A stretch of 64,000 bases of DNA from Plantibacter auratus. Lineage in GTDB: Bacteria; Actinomycetota; Actinomycetes; Actinomycetales; Microbacteriaceae. A program made the position numbers and the translations under genes. The notes beneath the pieces are model-generated. The model had not been told where the DNA came from. It did no database searches and worked only from the letters and a program-made list of their open reading frames with translations. Of this stretch, positions 27,717-35,711 are shown piece after piece. The DNA is taken from contig NZ_JBOBFV010000005.1 of assembly GCF_050587365.1 (NCBI RefSeq), forward strand, positions 281,449-345,448, written 5' to 3'. Position 1 is the first letter of the stretch; every line of letters starts with the position of its first letter.

Positions 27717-29453
27717 TCAGGCTCGCGGCAGCGGGACCTCGATGAGGACGGGACCGGTCACCGGCGCGGTGAACGCCTGGTCGAGTTCCGTGCGCGTGCG
27801 GGCCGAGCGGTACTCCCACCCGTAGGCGGTCGCGAGCGACTCCAGCCGGACGTGCTGTGGCGTGTACTGGACGCGGTCGAAGAGCGCTCCAGGGCCACTC
27901 TGGGCGACCTCGAGCGCGTCGAAGATGGTGCCGCCCCCGTCGTTGCCGACGATCACCTGGAGACGCGGCGCGACACCGTCGTCCAGGAGCATCGCGCCGA
28001 CGTCGTGGAGGAAGGCGAGGTCGCCGAGGAGCACCCGCGTCACACCTGGGCCTCCGTCGGCCTGGCTCGCCAGCGCGATCCCCGTGGCGGTGGCGATGGT
28101 GCCGTCGATACCCGCGAGTCCGCGGTTGGCGTGCACGCTGATCTTGCGGCCGGGGACGAGACCGTCGGCCACGCGGATGAGCCTCGACGCGCCGACGACG
28201 AGGCGGTCGTGCGGCCAGGTGGCACGCCAGACCGCGTCGACGAGGACCTCGCGGGTGACCGGGAGGCGGACGGCGTCGAGCTCTGCCCGGACGGAGGCCA
28301 GTCGCTCGGCGGGAGTCGTCGAGTGCAGCCCCTCGAGATCGGGGGCTGCAGGCGAGGGGTCCACCACCCGTTCGCGGGATCCGACGACCCAGGCTCCGAG
28401 CCAAGCGCGATCCGCGGGCCCCACCTCGACGGAGACGGAGGACACGATCCGGTCGGCCCGTCGTCCGGGGTTGTAGACCTCGGCTCCGGCCGGGGCGACG
28501 ACGATCGTCTCGACCTGCGGCTGCTGGAGCAGGAGCGGGACCTCGCGACTGAGGGTCGGGTGGCCGAAGACGACGACGCGCTCGACGGCCTCGCGGTAGT
28601 CGTCCTCGCGGAGCAGCTCCCGGTAGGCGGCGATGACGTTCCGCCCGAACCGGGATCCGCTCGACACCTCCGCGATCAGCGGCCATCCGCCGTCCGCCGC
28701 GAGCTGCTCGGCGGCCGGGCCGGCATGGTGCCCGGCGACGACGAGGGTCCTGGGTCCGCGCTCGAGGACGAGATGCGGTCGCCCCGGGTAGAGCGGTGCT
28801 TCCGCGGTGGCGTCCGTCTCGACCGGGACGTCGGGGTTCGCCCCGGCGACGACCGGGTCGAAGCTGCCCGAGAGCGGCTCCCGGAAGGCGAGGTTCAGGT
28901 GCACCGGGCCCGGATCGAGGACGTCCGTCGCGGCGCGGTACGCCCGCTGGGCGAGATCGCGGGCGGCGTCCTGCTCACCGTCGGCACCGGTCGGGGCCTC
29001 GACGACCACGGCGAGGCGCGCGGCGAACCCGTAGAGGTCGTCCTGCTTCGTCGTCTGGTTCGCGCGGATGCCGTGCGCCTCGGCCGGCCGGTCGGCGGTG
29101 AGGACGATGAGCGGGACGCGCGAGTGATGCGCCTCGAGGACCGCTGGATGCAGGTTCGCGGTCGCCGTCCCCGAGGTTGTGATCACGACGGCCGGGCGGT
29201 CGGTCTCGACGCCGAGGCCCAAGGCGAGGAAGCCGGCGACCCGCTCGTCGATGCGCACATGCAGGGTGATCTGTCCGGAGGCCGCCAGCTCGGCAGCGGC
29301 GAGCGCGAGCGCCTGCGACCGGGAACCTGGGCAGACGACGACGTCGGAGACACCCACGGCGACGAGCGCGTCGAGGAGTGCCCACGCGGACGCGCTGGCC
29401 GGGCTCGACGAGGGAGCCGAGCCGACGGGCTCGGGAGCGGCGGACGGGTTCAC
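27717..29453 (-). CDS. menD: SEPHCHC synthase (menaquinone)
   Basis: 578 residues, TPP enzyme that joins 2-oxoglutarate-derived succinyl semialdehyde to isochorismate. VVVCPGSRSQALALAA (near residue 40), VRIDERVAGFLALGLG with the catalytic Glu, TSGTATANLHPAV and RANQTTKQDDLYG are MenD signatures, and GDLAFLHDVGAML (near 475) is the TPP motif. The GTG at 29453 overlaps the preceding PLDNc gene stop by 4 nt, so menD is translated second in a two-gene operon. The N-terminal 20 residues are Ser/Pro/Ala-rich. Confidence 0.95.
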   Translation of the reverse strand: MNPSAAPEPVGSAPSSSPASASAWALLDALVAVGVSDVVVCPGSRSQALALAAAELAASGQITLHVRIDERVAGFLALGLGVETDRPAVVITTSGTATANLHPAVLEAHHSRVPLIVLTADRPAEAHGIRANQTTKQDDLYGFAARLAVVVEAPTGADGEQDAARDLAQRAYRAATDVLDPGPVHLNLAFREPLSGSFDPVVAGANPDVPVETDATAEAPLYPGRPHLVLERGPRTLVVAGHHAGPAAEQLAADGGWPLIAEVSSGSRFGRNVIAAYRELLREDDYREAVERVVVFGHPTLSREVPLLLQQPQVETIVVAPAGAEVYNPGRRADRIVSSVSVEVGPADRAWLGAWVVGSRERVVDPSPAAPDLEGLHSTTPAERLASVRAELDAVRLPVTREVLVDAVWRATWPHDRLVVGASRLIRVADGLVPGRKISVHANRGLAGIDGTIATATGIALASQADGGPGVTRVLLGDLAFLHDVGAMLLDDGVAPRLQVIVGNDGGGTIFDALEVAQSGPGALFDRVQYTPQHVRLESLATAYGWEYRSARTRTELDQAFTAPVTGPVLIEVPLPRA

Positions 29454-29872
29454 GAGGCGCTCGGGGCGCCAGGCGGTCTGCGGCCGGAACCGTCGTCGGG
29501 CGTGTCGGATCCCGGGGCGGGGTCGTCGTGCGTCGTCGCATCCGGGCTGTCGCCCGACTCGTCGTCGAAGCGGTTGAGCTCGTCCTCGAGGTCGCGGATG
29601 CGCTTCGTCTGCGCACGGTCGGCGTCGAGCTTCTTGAGGAAGTCGGGGTCGTCGTCCGGCGCTGAGCCGCGGGGCACGGCCTTCGGAGCGCGGACCCGAC
29701 CGATGATCCACCAGAGGACTCCGCCGATGACCGGCAGGAGGAGGATGGCGATGATCCACGAGGTCTTGCTGATCCCTCGGACGCGGTCGCGCGGCATCGT
29801 GGCGCAGTCAACCACCGAATACACGATGAAGACGACTGCCGCGACGGCGAGGCCGATCCAGAGACGAACCAT
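29450..29872 (-). CDS. PLDc_N-domain membrane protein
   Basis: 140 residues. Two membrane segments (residues about 4-22 and 38-60, the latter WIIAILLLPVIGGVLWWIIG) form the short PLD nuclease N-terminal domain, without any HKD phospholipase motif, so no enzymatic role should be assumed. The acidic cytoplasmic tail is rich in Asp/Pro. It is the first gene of an operon with menD (4-nt overlap). TACGAT ends 6 nt before the ATG (29884-29879), suggesting a leaderless transcript that carries menD. Confidence 0.85.
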   Translation of the reverse strand: MVRLWIGLAVAAVVFIVYSVVDCATMPRDRVRGISKTSWIIAILLLPVIGGVLWWIIGRVRAPKAVPRGSAPDDDPDFLKKLDADRAQTKRIRDLEDELNRFDDESGDSPDATTHDDPAPGSDTPDDGSGRRPPGAPSAS

Positions 29873-29888
29873 GTCTCCATCGTAAACG

Positions 29889-29909
29889 CCAGGTGACGTG
29901 ATTACCTGG
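29889..29909. promoter_or_regulatory. possible operator between divergent promoters
   Basis: Inverted repeat CCAGGT-N9-ACCTGG, whose centre is GACGTGATT, lies between the -10 elements of the divergent PLDNc-menD operon and the DUF4229 gene. Placement suggests a shared operator; the regulator is unknown. Confidence 0.4.
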
Positions 29910-29931
29910 GGTTGCCTTCAGGCGGGACGCC

Positions 29932-29937
29932 TAGACT
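29932..29937 (+). promoter_or_regulatory. -10 element of the DUF4229 gene
   Basis: TAGACT ends 6 nt before the GTG at 29944, with no Shine-Dalgarno between. TTGCCT lies 14 nt upstream of it, too close for a standard -35. Confidence 0.5.
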
Positions 29938-29943
29938 TATCTG

Positions 29944-30288
29944 GTGAAACGCGTTCCCGCCGCCGTCCGGTACACCATCCTCCGCCTGTTGGCTTTCGTG
30001 GTGCCGCTCCTGCTCCTCGTCTTCCTCACGGGTCTGCAGCCCTGGGTCGCCGCGATCATCGCCGCGATCATCGGACTCTGCGTGTCCTACATCTTCCTGC
30101 GCACCCCGCGGGAGACCGTCGCGCAGGAGCTCTACGCCCGTCGGCACGGCGACAAGCCGACGCCGCACGACGACGAGGACTCCGAGGACGCGGCGCTCGA
30201 TGCGAGCGCGGCGGCATCGGAAGCGTCGTCAGCCGGCGATGCCGGGCGTGTAGAAGAACGCCAGACCGAGGATCACCCCGAACGCTAG
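29944..30288 (+). CDS. DUF4229 family small membrane protein
   Basis: 114 residues. Two membrane segments (about 13-29 and 33-50) are followed by LRTPRETVAQELYARR and a strongly acidic, low-complexity C-terminal tail. This matches DUF4229, an actinobacterial family of unknown function commonly found beside men genes. Its last 60 nt overlap the 3-prime end of convergent menA. GTG start with a -10 element 6 nt upstream. Confidence 0.85.
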   Translation: MKRVPAAVRYTILRLLAFVVPLLLLVFLTGLQPWVAAIIAAIIGLCVSYIFLRTPRETVAQELYARRHGDKPTPHDDEDSEDAALDASAAASEASSAGDAGRVEERQTEDHPER

Positions 30289-31263
30289 CTGCACGAGCCC
30301 CGTCAGCTTGAGCACCAGGATCTGCTCCCTGGCCGTCGTGGAGAACAGCACGATCACGCACGCCGGGATGGCGGCGAGCAGCGCAAACATGGTGAACCAG
30401 GCGATCGGGTAGAAGAGCGCGAGGAACGCGGCGATGCCGAACGGCACGAGCAGCAGGACGCAGTAGAGCACCTTCGACGCGATCCGGCCGATGAACGTCG
30501 ACAGGGTGCGCTTGCCGACCGCCTTGTCCTGTTCGAGGTCGCGGAGGTTGTTGACGACGAGCGCCGCGCAGGCGATGAGGCCGGCGCCGATCGCGCCGAA
30601 CCATGCCTCCTGGTTCACGGTCCCGACCTGGACGAAGGTCGTGCCGAGCGTGGCGACGAGGCCGAAGAACACGAAGACGAAGACCTCGCCGAGCGCGAAG
30701 TACCCGTAGGGGCGCTTCCCGCCCGTGTAGAACCAGGCGGCGACGATCGCGACCGCCCCGACGAGGAGCAGCCACCAGAACTGGGTGAGGATCGTGAGGA
30801 CGATGCCGGCCACCGCCGCGATACCGAAGAACACGAGCGCGACGGTCAGGACCGTCTTGGGCTTCGCCGCGCCGGAACCGGTCAGTCGGCTCGGGCCGAC
30901 CCGTAGGTCGTCCGTTCCGCGGATGCCGTCGGAGTAGTCGTTGGCGTAGTTGACACCGATCTGCAGCGCGAGCGCGACGACGAGGCAGAGCAGCGCGCGG
31001 ACCGGGTGGTAGACCCCGGGGCCCGCGATGATCGTCGCGGCACCGGTGCCGATGAGCACGGGGGCGACGGCCATCGGCAGCGTACGGATCCGGGCCGCAC
31101 CGACCCAGTCGCCGAAGGTCGCCGGCTTCGCGAGCGGGACCTTGCGACCGCCACCGCGTGCGGGGTTGCCGGATCGTCCACCGTTCGCGCCACGACCCGC
31201 CGTGCTGCGCGGTGCGGACGTCTTGTGCTGTTTCGGCGCTGCCGGCCGTGCTCCATGTGCCAC
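30229..31263 (-). CDS. menA: 1,4-dihydroxy-2-naphthoate polyprenyltransferase
   Basis: 344 residues, UbiA-type integral membrane prenyltransferase with about eight helices. It attaches the polyprenyl chain to DHNA, giving demethylmenaquinone. The first Asp-rich motif is NYANDYSDGIRGTDD (near residue 105), and the second conserved loop is NNLRDLEQDKAVGKRT (near 225). The basic, Gly-rich N-terminal 45 residues are unusual and may be a start artefact, but TAGACT lies 7 nt before the GTG, which supports this start. Its 3-prime end overlaps the DUF4229 gene by 60 bp. Confidence 0.94.
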   Translation of the reverse strand: MAHGARPAAPKQHKTSAPRSTAGRGANGGRSGNPARGGGRKVPLAKPATFGDWVGAARIRTLPMAVAPVLIGTGAATIIAGPGVYHPVRALLCLVVALALQIGVNYANDYSDGIRGTDDLRVGPSRLTGSGAAKPKTVLTVALVFFGIAAVAGIVLTILTQFWWLLLVGAVAIVAAWFYTGGKRPYGYFALGEVFVFVFFGLVATLGTTFVQVGTVNQEAWFGAIGAGLIACAALVVNNLRDLEQDKAVGKRTLSTFIGRIASKVLYCVLLLVPFGIAAFLALFYPIAWFTMFALLAAIPACVIVLFSTTAREQILVLKLTGLVQLAFGVILGLAFFYTPGIAG

Positions 31264-31302
31264 GACGGCGAGTCTACCCGCGGAGCCTCGGGGCGGACGG
31301 CG

Positions 31303-33444
31303 TCACAGGGCCCCGGCGGCCTGGAGCGTCTGGAGGATCGCCGGAGCGATGTGCTCGGCGAACGCCGGGGTGAGATGCACGCTGTCGTACTTCGTCGGCG
31401 TTGTCCCGGCGAACGCCGGGCAGACGCCATCCGCGCAGCTGAACGGGAGCGACGAGACGAAGCGTTCCCCGGCTGCTCCCGCCGCCGACTCGGTCGCCGC
31501 GGCGAAGTCGTTCCAGGCGGCGTCGACGCCGACGGCGCAGTCCTGCGGAATGGACACCCGCGAGTAGCAGGAACCGAGATCCGCACCGAGCGGCGGCGGC
31601 GCGAGGAACACGACGCGGCCCGGGACCTGATACCCCGCCGTCTCGGCGAGCGCCGACGCGACCATCGACGTCGTGTCGAGCGATCGGCCGTCGGTGGTGC
31701 GGCCCGCGGCGAACGCGTTCGAGACGATCACGAGGTCGGGCTGGTCCGCGGCGATGCGTTCGGCGATGTCGTGCTTGCGCGTCGGGCAGTCGTCCATGAC
31801 CCCGGCGCCGCTGTTCTGGATGAGGTCCTGCGTGAAGCGGCACCCGTAGAGGCCGATGGTGGTGATCCGCACCGCCCCACCGCTCTGATCCGCGATCGCG
31901 CGGAACGCCGGCGCGTAGGCGAGCGCGGTCGAGTCGCCGACGAGGTAGACGTGCTTCGGCGCGGACGCATCGCCCCAGGTGCACGAACCGTCGTCGGGCG
32001 TCGAACCCAGGTCGAAACAGGACCGGGCGGGGTTGGTGCTCGAGGTCGCGCGGATCGCGTCGTCGAGGCTCGGCGAGAGGTTGTCGGGCCACGCCGAGGC
32101 CTGGCTCGCGACTTGCAGCTCGGCGGCGATGCCCTGGAGCGGGTCTCCGGCCGGAGCCGCGACGGCCGCCGGTCCGCCGGTGGTCACCGGCATGCGGAGC
32201 GCGGGGCCGATGGCGATCACCGCGAGCCCGGCGACGATCACGAGTCCGACCGCCGAGTAGAGGAACTGGGAGGCGAACCGCTCGCGCCAGGCGGCCCAGG
32301 CGGCGTCCCTGGCGTCGCGGTCGCCGTGGAAGGAACCCACGAGTGGCGTGCGGTGCAACGGCTGTTCGATGAGCAGGAAGGAGAGCACCGAGACCCCGAG
32401 GATGAGCCCGAGCATCCCCGGGACCGTGCTGAGGGCGGTGTCGGGGACGAGCATCGGTACGAACACGAGGATCGGGAGGTGCCAGAGGTAGAGCGAATAG
32501 GAGATCGCTCCGACGCCACGGCTCAGCGGGTTCGCGAGCGGGAAGATCCAGCGCGGGTACGCCGGGCCGGCTCCGGTCCCGGCGGCGATGAGCAGCATCG
32601 CGGCGACGACGGGGGCGACCGCCCAGGGGCCGGGGAACCCGATCGACCCGGTGATGAGCAGCGCGGATGCGACGATGCCGACGAGCCCCGCCCATCCGGC
32701 GACCACCCGGAGCGCCAGCGGCAGCCGGCCGAGGAGCGGCGCGGACACGGCCAGGAGTGCGCCCGCCCCCAGCTCCCAGACCCGCGCGCCGGTCGCGAAG
32801 TAGGCGGCCTGCGGGGCCGCCCCCGACTGCCACACGGCGACGGCGAACGAGGCCGCGATGAGGACGACGAGGACGCCACCGACGACGAGGCGCGAGCGCA
32901 GCACGGGTCTGGCTCCGCGGGCCGCGACGGCGAGCAGGACGACGAGCAGCACCGGCCACACGAGGTAGAACTGCTCCTCGATCGAGAGGGACCAGAAGTG
33001 CTGCAGCGGTGACGCGGCGTCCGTCGCGTGGAAGTAGTCGGTGCCCGACGCCTCGAAACGCCAGTTCGAGACGAGCAGTGCGGCCGAAACCGCGTCCCAC
33101 CAGGTCGCGAGCGCCCGCGGGGCGTTGAACAGCCACGACGCCAGCGCGACGGTCGCGGCCAGGACGACGAGCGACGCGGGCAGGATCCGCTTGATCCGCC
33201 GCCCGAAGAAGGCCGGCAGGGAGATGCGTCCGGAACGCTCGTGCTCGCGCAGGAGCAACCCGGTGATGAGGAAGCCGGAGATCACGAAGAACACGTCCAC
33301 GCCCACGAAGCCGCCGGCCGGCCAGCCGGTCGCATGGGCGAGGATCACCGCGGTCACGGCGAGCGCCCGCATCCCCTGGATGTCGGCGCGGAACGCCGTG
33401 GTCGGCCTCGTGGGCGCAGCGCCCGTGTCGGTCCCCGTTGTCAC
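31303..33444 (-). CDS. OafA/YrhL acyltransferase with C-terminal SGNH domain
   Basis: 713 residues. The N-terminal acyltransferase-3 part has about ten membrane segments with FRADIQGMRALAVTAVILAH (catalytic His), FFVISGFLITGLLL and SLSIEEQFYLVWP. After a further membrane segment comes an extracytoplasmic SGNH-type domain with VYLVGDSTALAY (Ser) and YDSVHLTPAFA (Asp/His pair). Such proteins acetylate cell-surface sugars or peptidoglycan. I used GTG at 33444 (GGGGGA upstream); an in-frame ATG at 33495 is the alternative. Acceptor unknown. Confidence 0.88.
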   Translation of the reverse strand: MTTGTDTGAAPTRPTTAFRADIQGMRALAVTAVILAHATGWPAGGFVGVDVFFVISGFLITGLLLREHERSGRISLPAFFGRRIKRILPASLVVLAATVALASWLFNAPRALATWWDAVSAALLVSNWRFEASGTDYFHATDAASPLQHFWSLSIEEQFYLVWPVLLVVLLAVAARGARPVLRSRLVVGGVLVVLIAASFAVAVWQSGAAPQAAYFATGARVWELGAGALLAVSAPLLGRLPLALRVVAGWAGLVGIVASALLITGSIGFPGPWAVAPVVAAMLLIAAGTGAGPAYPRWIFPLANPLSRGVGAISYSLYLWHLPILVFVPMLVPDTALSTVPGMLGLILGVSVLSFLLIEQPLHRTPLVGSFHGDRDARDAAWAAWRERFASQFLYSAVGLVIVAGLAVIAIGPALRMPVTTGGPAAVAAPAGDPLQGIAAELQVASQASAWPDNLSPSLDDAIRATSSTNPARSCFDLGSTPDDGSCTWGDASAPKHVYLVGDSTALAYAPAFRAIADQSGGAVRITTIGLYGCRFTQDLIQNSGAGVMDDCPTRKHDIAERIAADQPDLVIVSNAFAAGRTTDGRSLDTTSMVASALAETAGYQVPGRVVFLAPPPLGADLGSCYSRVSIPQDCAVGVDAAWNDFAAATESAAGAAGERFVSSLPFSCADGVCPAFAGTTPTKYDSVHLTPAFAEHIAPAILQTLQAAGAL

Positions 33445-33550
33445 CTGTCGTCGTCCCCCGGCTGCGGTCGCTCGTCGACACGCATGGGAGAGCATGCCCT
33501 ATGCGACAACCGCCTGCAAACCGGCCCTCGCGGTCACTCGGAGGACGGGC

Positions 33551-34711
33551 TCAACCCAATCGTGAGCGGAGTGCGACGAGGTCGGGTTTGCCGCTCGCGA
33601 GCAGCGGCAGCTCGACCAGACGGACCAGTCGGGCGGGGCGCGCCGGGCGGCCGAGCGCCTCCGCGACGGCGTCTCGGGCGGTCTGCAGCAGCGCGTCGTC
33701 CGGGCGCTGGTCCGAGGAGGTCCCGACCCCCGTCACGATCACGGACGCCTGGCCGAACCGCTCGTCGGGAACGGCGACGACGACGGCCTCGGCCAGCCCC
33801 GGCACCGACCGGACGACCGCTTGCACCCGGTCGAGGGAGATGTTCACCCCGCCGCTGATGATCACGTTGTCGGCCCGCCCGGTCACCCGGACGACGCCCT
33901 CGACGAGCTCGGCGGTGTCGCCGGTGCGGTACCACCGGCGGCCGCCGTCGTCCGGGAAGGCGGTCGCCGTGCGGTCCGGTTCGCCGAGGTAGCCCTCGGC
34001 AAGGACCGGTCCGGCGATGAGGAGCTCCCCGTTCACCAGCCGGGGTTCGACACCGGCGAACGGCACGCCGTCGTACAGACAGCCGCCGGAGGTCTCGCTC
34101 GAGCCGTAACTCCGCACGACGCGGATGCCGAGCGCCGCGGACCGCTCGAGCAGCGGAGCGGGGGTGGCCTGTCCCCCGACGAGCAGCCCGGCGAGTCCGG
34201 CGAGCGCGTCACGCACGGAGGTGCTCGTCTCGGCGGCGTCGACGAGCATGCGCAGTTGTGCCGGTACGAGGGCGGCGAATCCGGCATCGGCGTCGAGCCG
34301 CTCGACGAGTCCGCAGAACGCCTGGGCGTCGAACGACCCTGTCGGTGCCTCAAGCGGCCTGGTCCCGGCGACGACCGACCGGAGTAGCACGTTGACGCCG
34401 GCGATGTAGTGCGTCGGGAGCGCCAGGATCCACTGGGACGAACGGCGATGGGCCTCAGGGCCGCCCAGAGCCACCGCGGAACCCGCCGCGCTGGCCAGGA
34501 GGGCCGCAGCCGAGAGGGCGACCCGCTTCGGCACGCCCGTCGAGCCGGACGTCTCGATCACGAGGGCCACCCGGTCGTCGACCACGGCCGGTGCCGCGGA
34601 CGATCCGGGTTGCATCGGGAGGACCGCGGGTCCGGAGCCGTCGAGCGCCGTCTCCAGGGCTGCGAGCATCGCCGAGGCGGACGCGTCGACGGGGAGCAGC
34701 TGACGAGTCAT
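33551..34711 (-). CDS. menE: o-succinylbenzoate-CoA ligase
   Basis: 386 residues, ANL superfamily adenylate-forming enzyme, activating OSB with CoA. Seen are the P-loop ETSGSTGVPKRVALS (near residue 53), YGSSETSGGC (near 200), WYRTGDTAELVEG (near 272), the hinge GRADNVIISGGVNIS and the catalytic Lys in SGKPDL near the end. It is about 100 residues shorter at the N-terminus than Bacillus MenE, which I believe is normal for actinobacterial MenE. TACGCT ends 6 nt before the ATG (34723-34718). Confidence 0.93.
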   Translation of the reverse strand: MTRQLLPVDASASAMLAALETALDGSGPAVLPMQPGSSAAPAVVDDRVALVIETSGSTGVPKRVALSAAALLASAAGSAVALGGPEAHRRSSQWILALPTHYIAGVNVLLRSVVAGTRPLEAPTGSFDAQAFCGLVERLDADAGFAALVPAQLRMLVDAAETSTSVRDALAGLAGLLVGGQATPAPLLERSAALGIRVVRSYGSSETSGGCLYDGVPFAGVEPRLVNGELLIAGPVLAEGYLGEPDRTATAFPDDGGRRWYRTGDTAELVEGVVRVTGRADNVIISGGVNISLDRVQAVVRSVPGLAEAVVVAVPDERFGQASVIVTGVGTSSDQRPDDALLQTARDAVAEALGRPARPARLVRLVELPLLASGKPDLVALRSRLG

Positions 34712-34768
34712 GGATTCAGCGTACGCCGGGTGCGTCGGCGCTCCGCCGACTCCTCGCGGTCAGGCAGC

Positions 34769-35695
34769 TCAGAACTGCCAGGGGAACGGAGCCCAGTCCG
34801 GCTTGCGCTTCTCCAGGAAGGCGTCGCGCCCCTCCACCGCCTCGTCGGTGCCGTAGGCGAGGCGGGTGGCCTCGCCCGCGAAGACCTGCTGGCCGACGAG
34901 ACCGTCGTCGACGGCGTTGAAGGCGAACTTCAGCATGCGGATGGCGGTCGGTGACTTGCCGAGGATGGTGCGGGCCCAGGCGACGCCCGTCTGCTCGAGC
35001 TCGGCGTGCGGGACGACCGCGTTGATCGCGCCCGCCTGCAGCGCGCGCTCCGCGTCGTACTCCTGGGCGAGGAAGAACACCTCGCGGGCGAACTTCTGAC
35101 CCACCTGCTTGGCGAAGTACGCGCTCCCGTACCCCGCGTCGAAGGAACCGACGTCGGCGTCGGTCTGCTTGAACCGCGCGTGTTCCCGACTCGCGATCGA
35201 CAGGTCGCACACGACGCCGAGGGAGTGCCCACCGCCCGCGGACCACCCGGGAACGAGGTTGATGACGACCTTCGGCATGAAGCGGATGAGGCGCTGGACC
35301 TCGAGGATGTGCAGGCGACCGTTGCGCGCGGCGTCGATGCCGCTCGCCGTCTCGTCGTCCGCGGCGTCGTCGCTCGCGTACCGGTAGCCGTCGCGACCAC
35401 GGATGCGCTGGTCGCCGCCCGAGCAGAACGCCCAGCCGCCGTCCTTCGCGCTCGGACCGTTGCCGGTGAGCAGCACCACTCCGACCGTCGGGCTCTGGCG
35501 AGCGTGGTCGAGCGCGCGGTACAGCTCGTCGACGGTGTGCGGGCGGAAGGCGTTGCGCACCTCGGGGCGGTCGAACGCGATGCGCACGAAGCCGCCCTCG
35601 CGCGCGACGTGGTACGTCAGATCGGTGAGGTCCTCGAACCCCGGTACGACGTCCCAGATCTCCGGGTCGAACAGTTCGGACACTCGATCGCTCAT
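34769..35695 (-). CDS. menB: 1,4-dihydroxy-2-naphthoyl-CoA synthase
   Basis: 308 residues, crotonase fold. It closes the second ring of the naphthoquinone. Family features are RIAFDRPEVRNAFRPHTVDE (near residue 38), FCSGGDQRIRGRDGY (near 92) and GWSAGGGHSLGVVCDLSIAS (near 150), with the oxyanion glycines. The C-terminal KPDWAPFPWQF is typical of MenB. TAGGCT ends 6 nt before the ATG (35707-35702), again suggesting a leaderless mRNA. It lies 57 nt from menE on the same strand, but each gene has its own -10 element. Confidence 0.95.
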   Translation of the reverse strand: MSDRVSELFDPEIWDVVPGFEDLTDLTYHVAREGGFVRIAFDRPEVRNAFRPHTVDELYRALDHARQSPTVGVVLLTGNGPSAKDGGWAFCSGGDQRIRGRDGYRYASDDAADDETASGIDAARNGRLHILEVQRLIRFMPKVVINLVPGWSAGGGHSLGVVCDLSIASREHARFKQTDADVGSFDAGYGSAYFAKQVGQKFAREVFFLAQEYDAERALQAGAINAVVPHAELEQTGVAWARTILGKSPTAIRMLKFAFNAVDDGLVGQQVFAGEATRLAYGTDEAVEGRDAFLEKRKPDWAPFPWQF

Positions 35696-35711
35696 GCGTC
35701 CAGCCTAGGCA

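Noticed and set aside
31006..33012. Long plus-strand frame opposite menA and the acyltransferase
   Set aside because: Arg/Gly/Asp-rich antisense shadow spanning two genuine genes.
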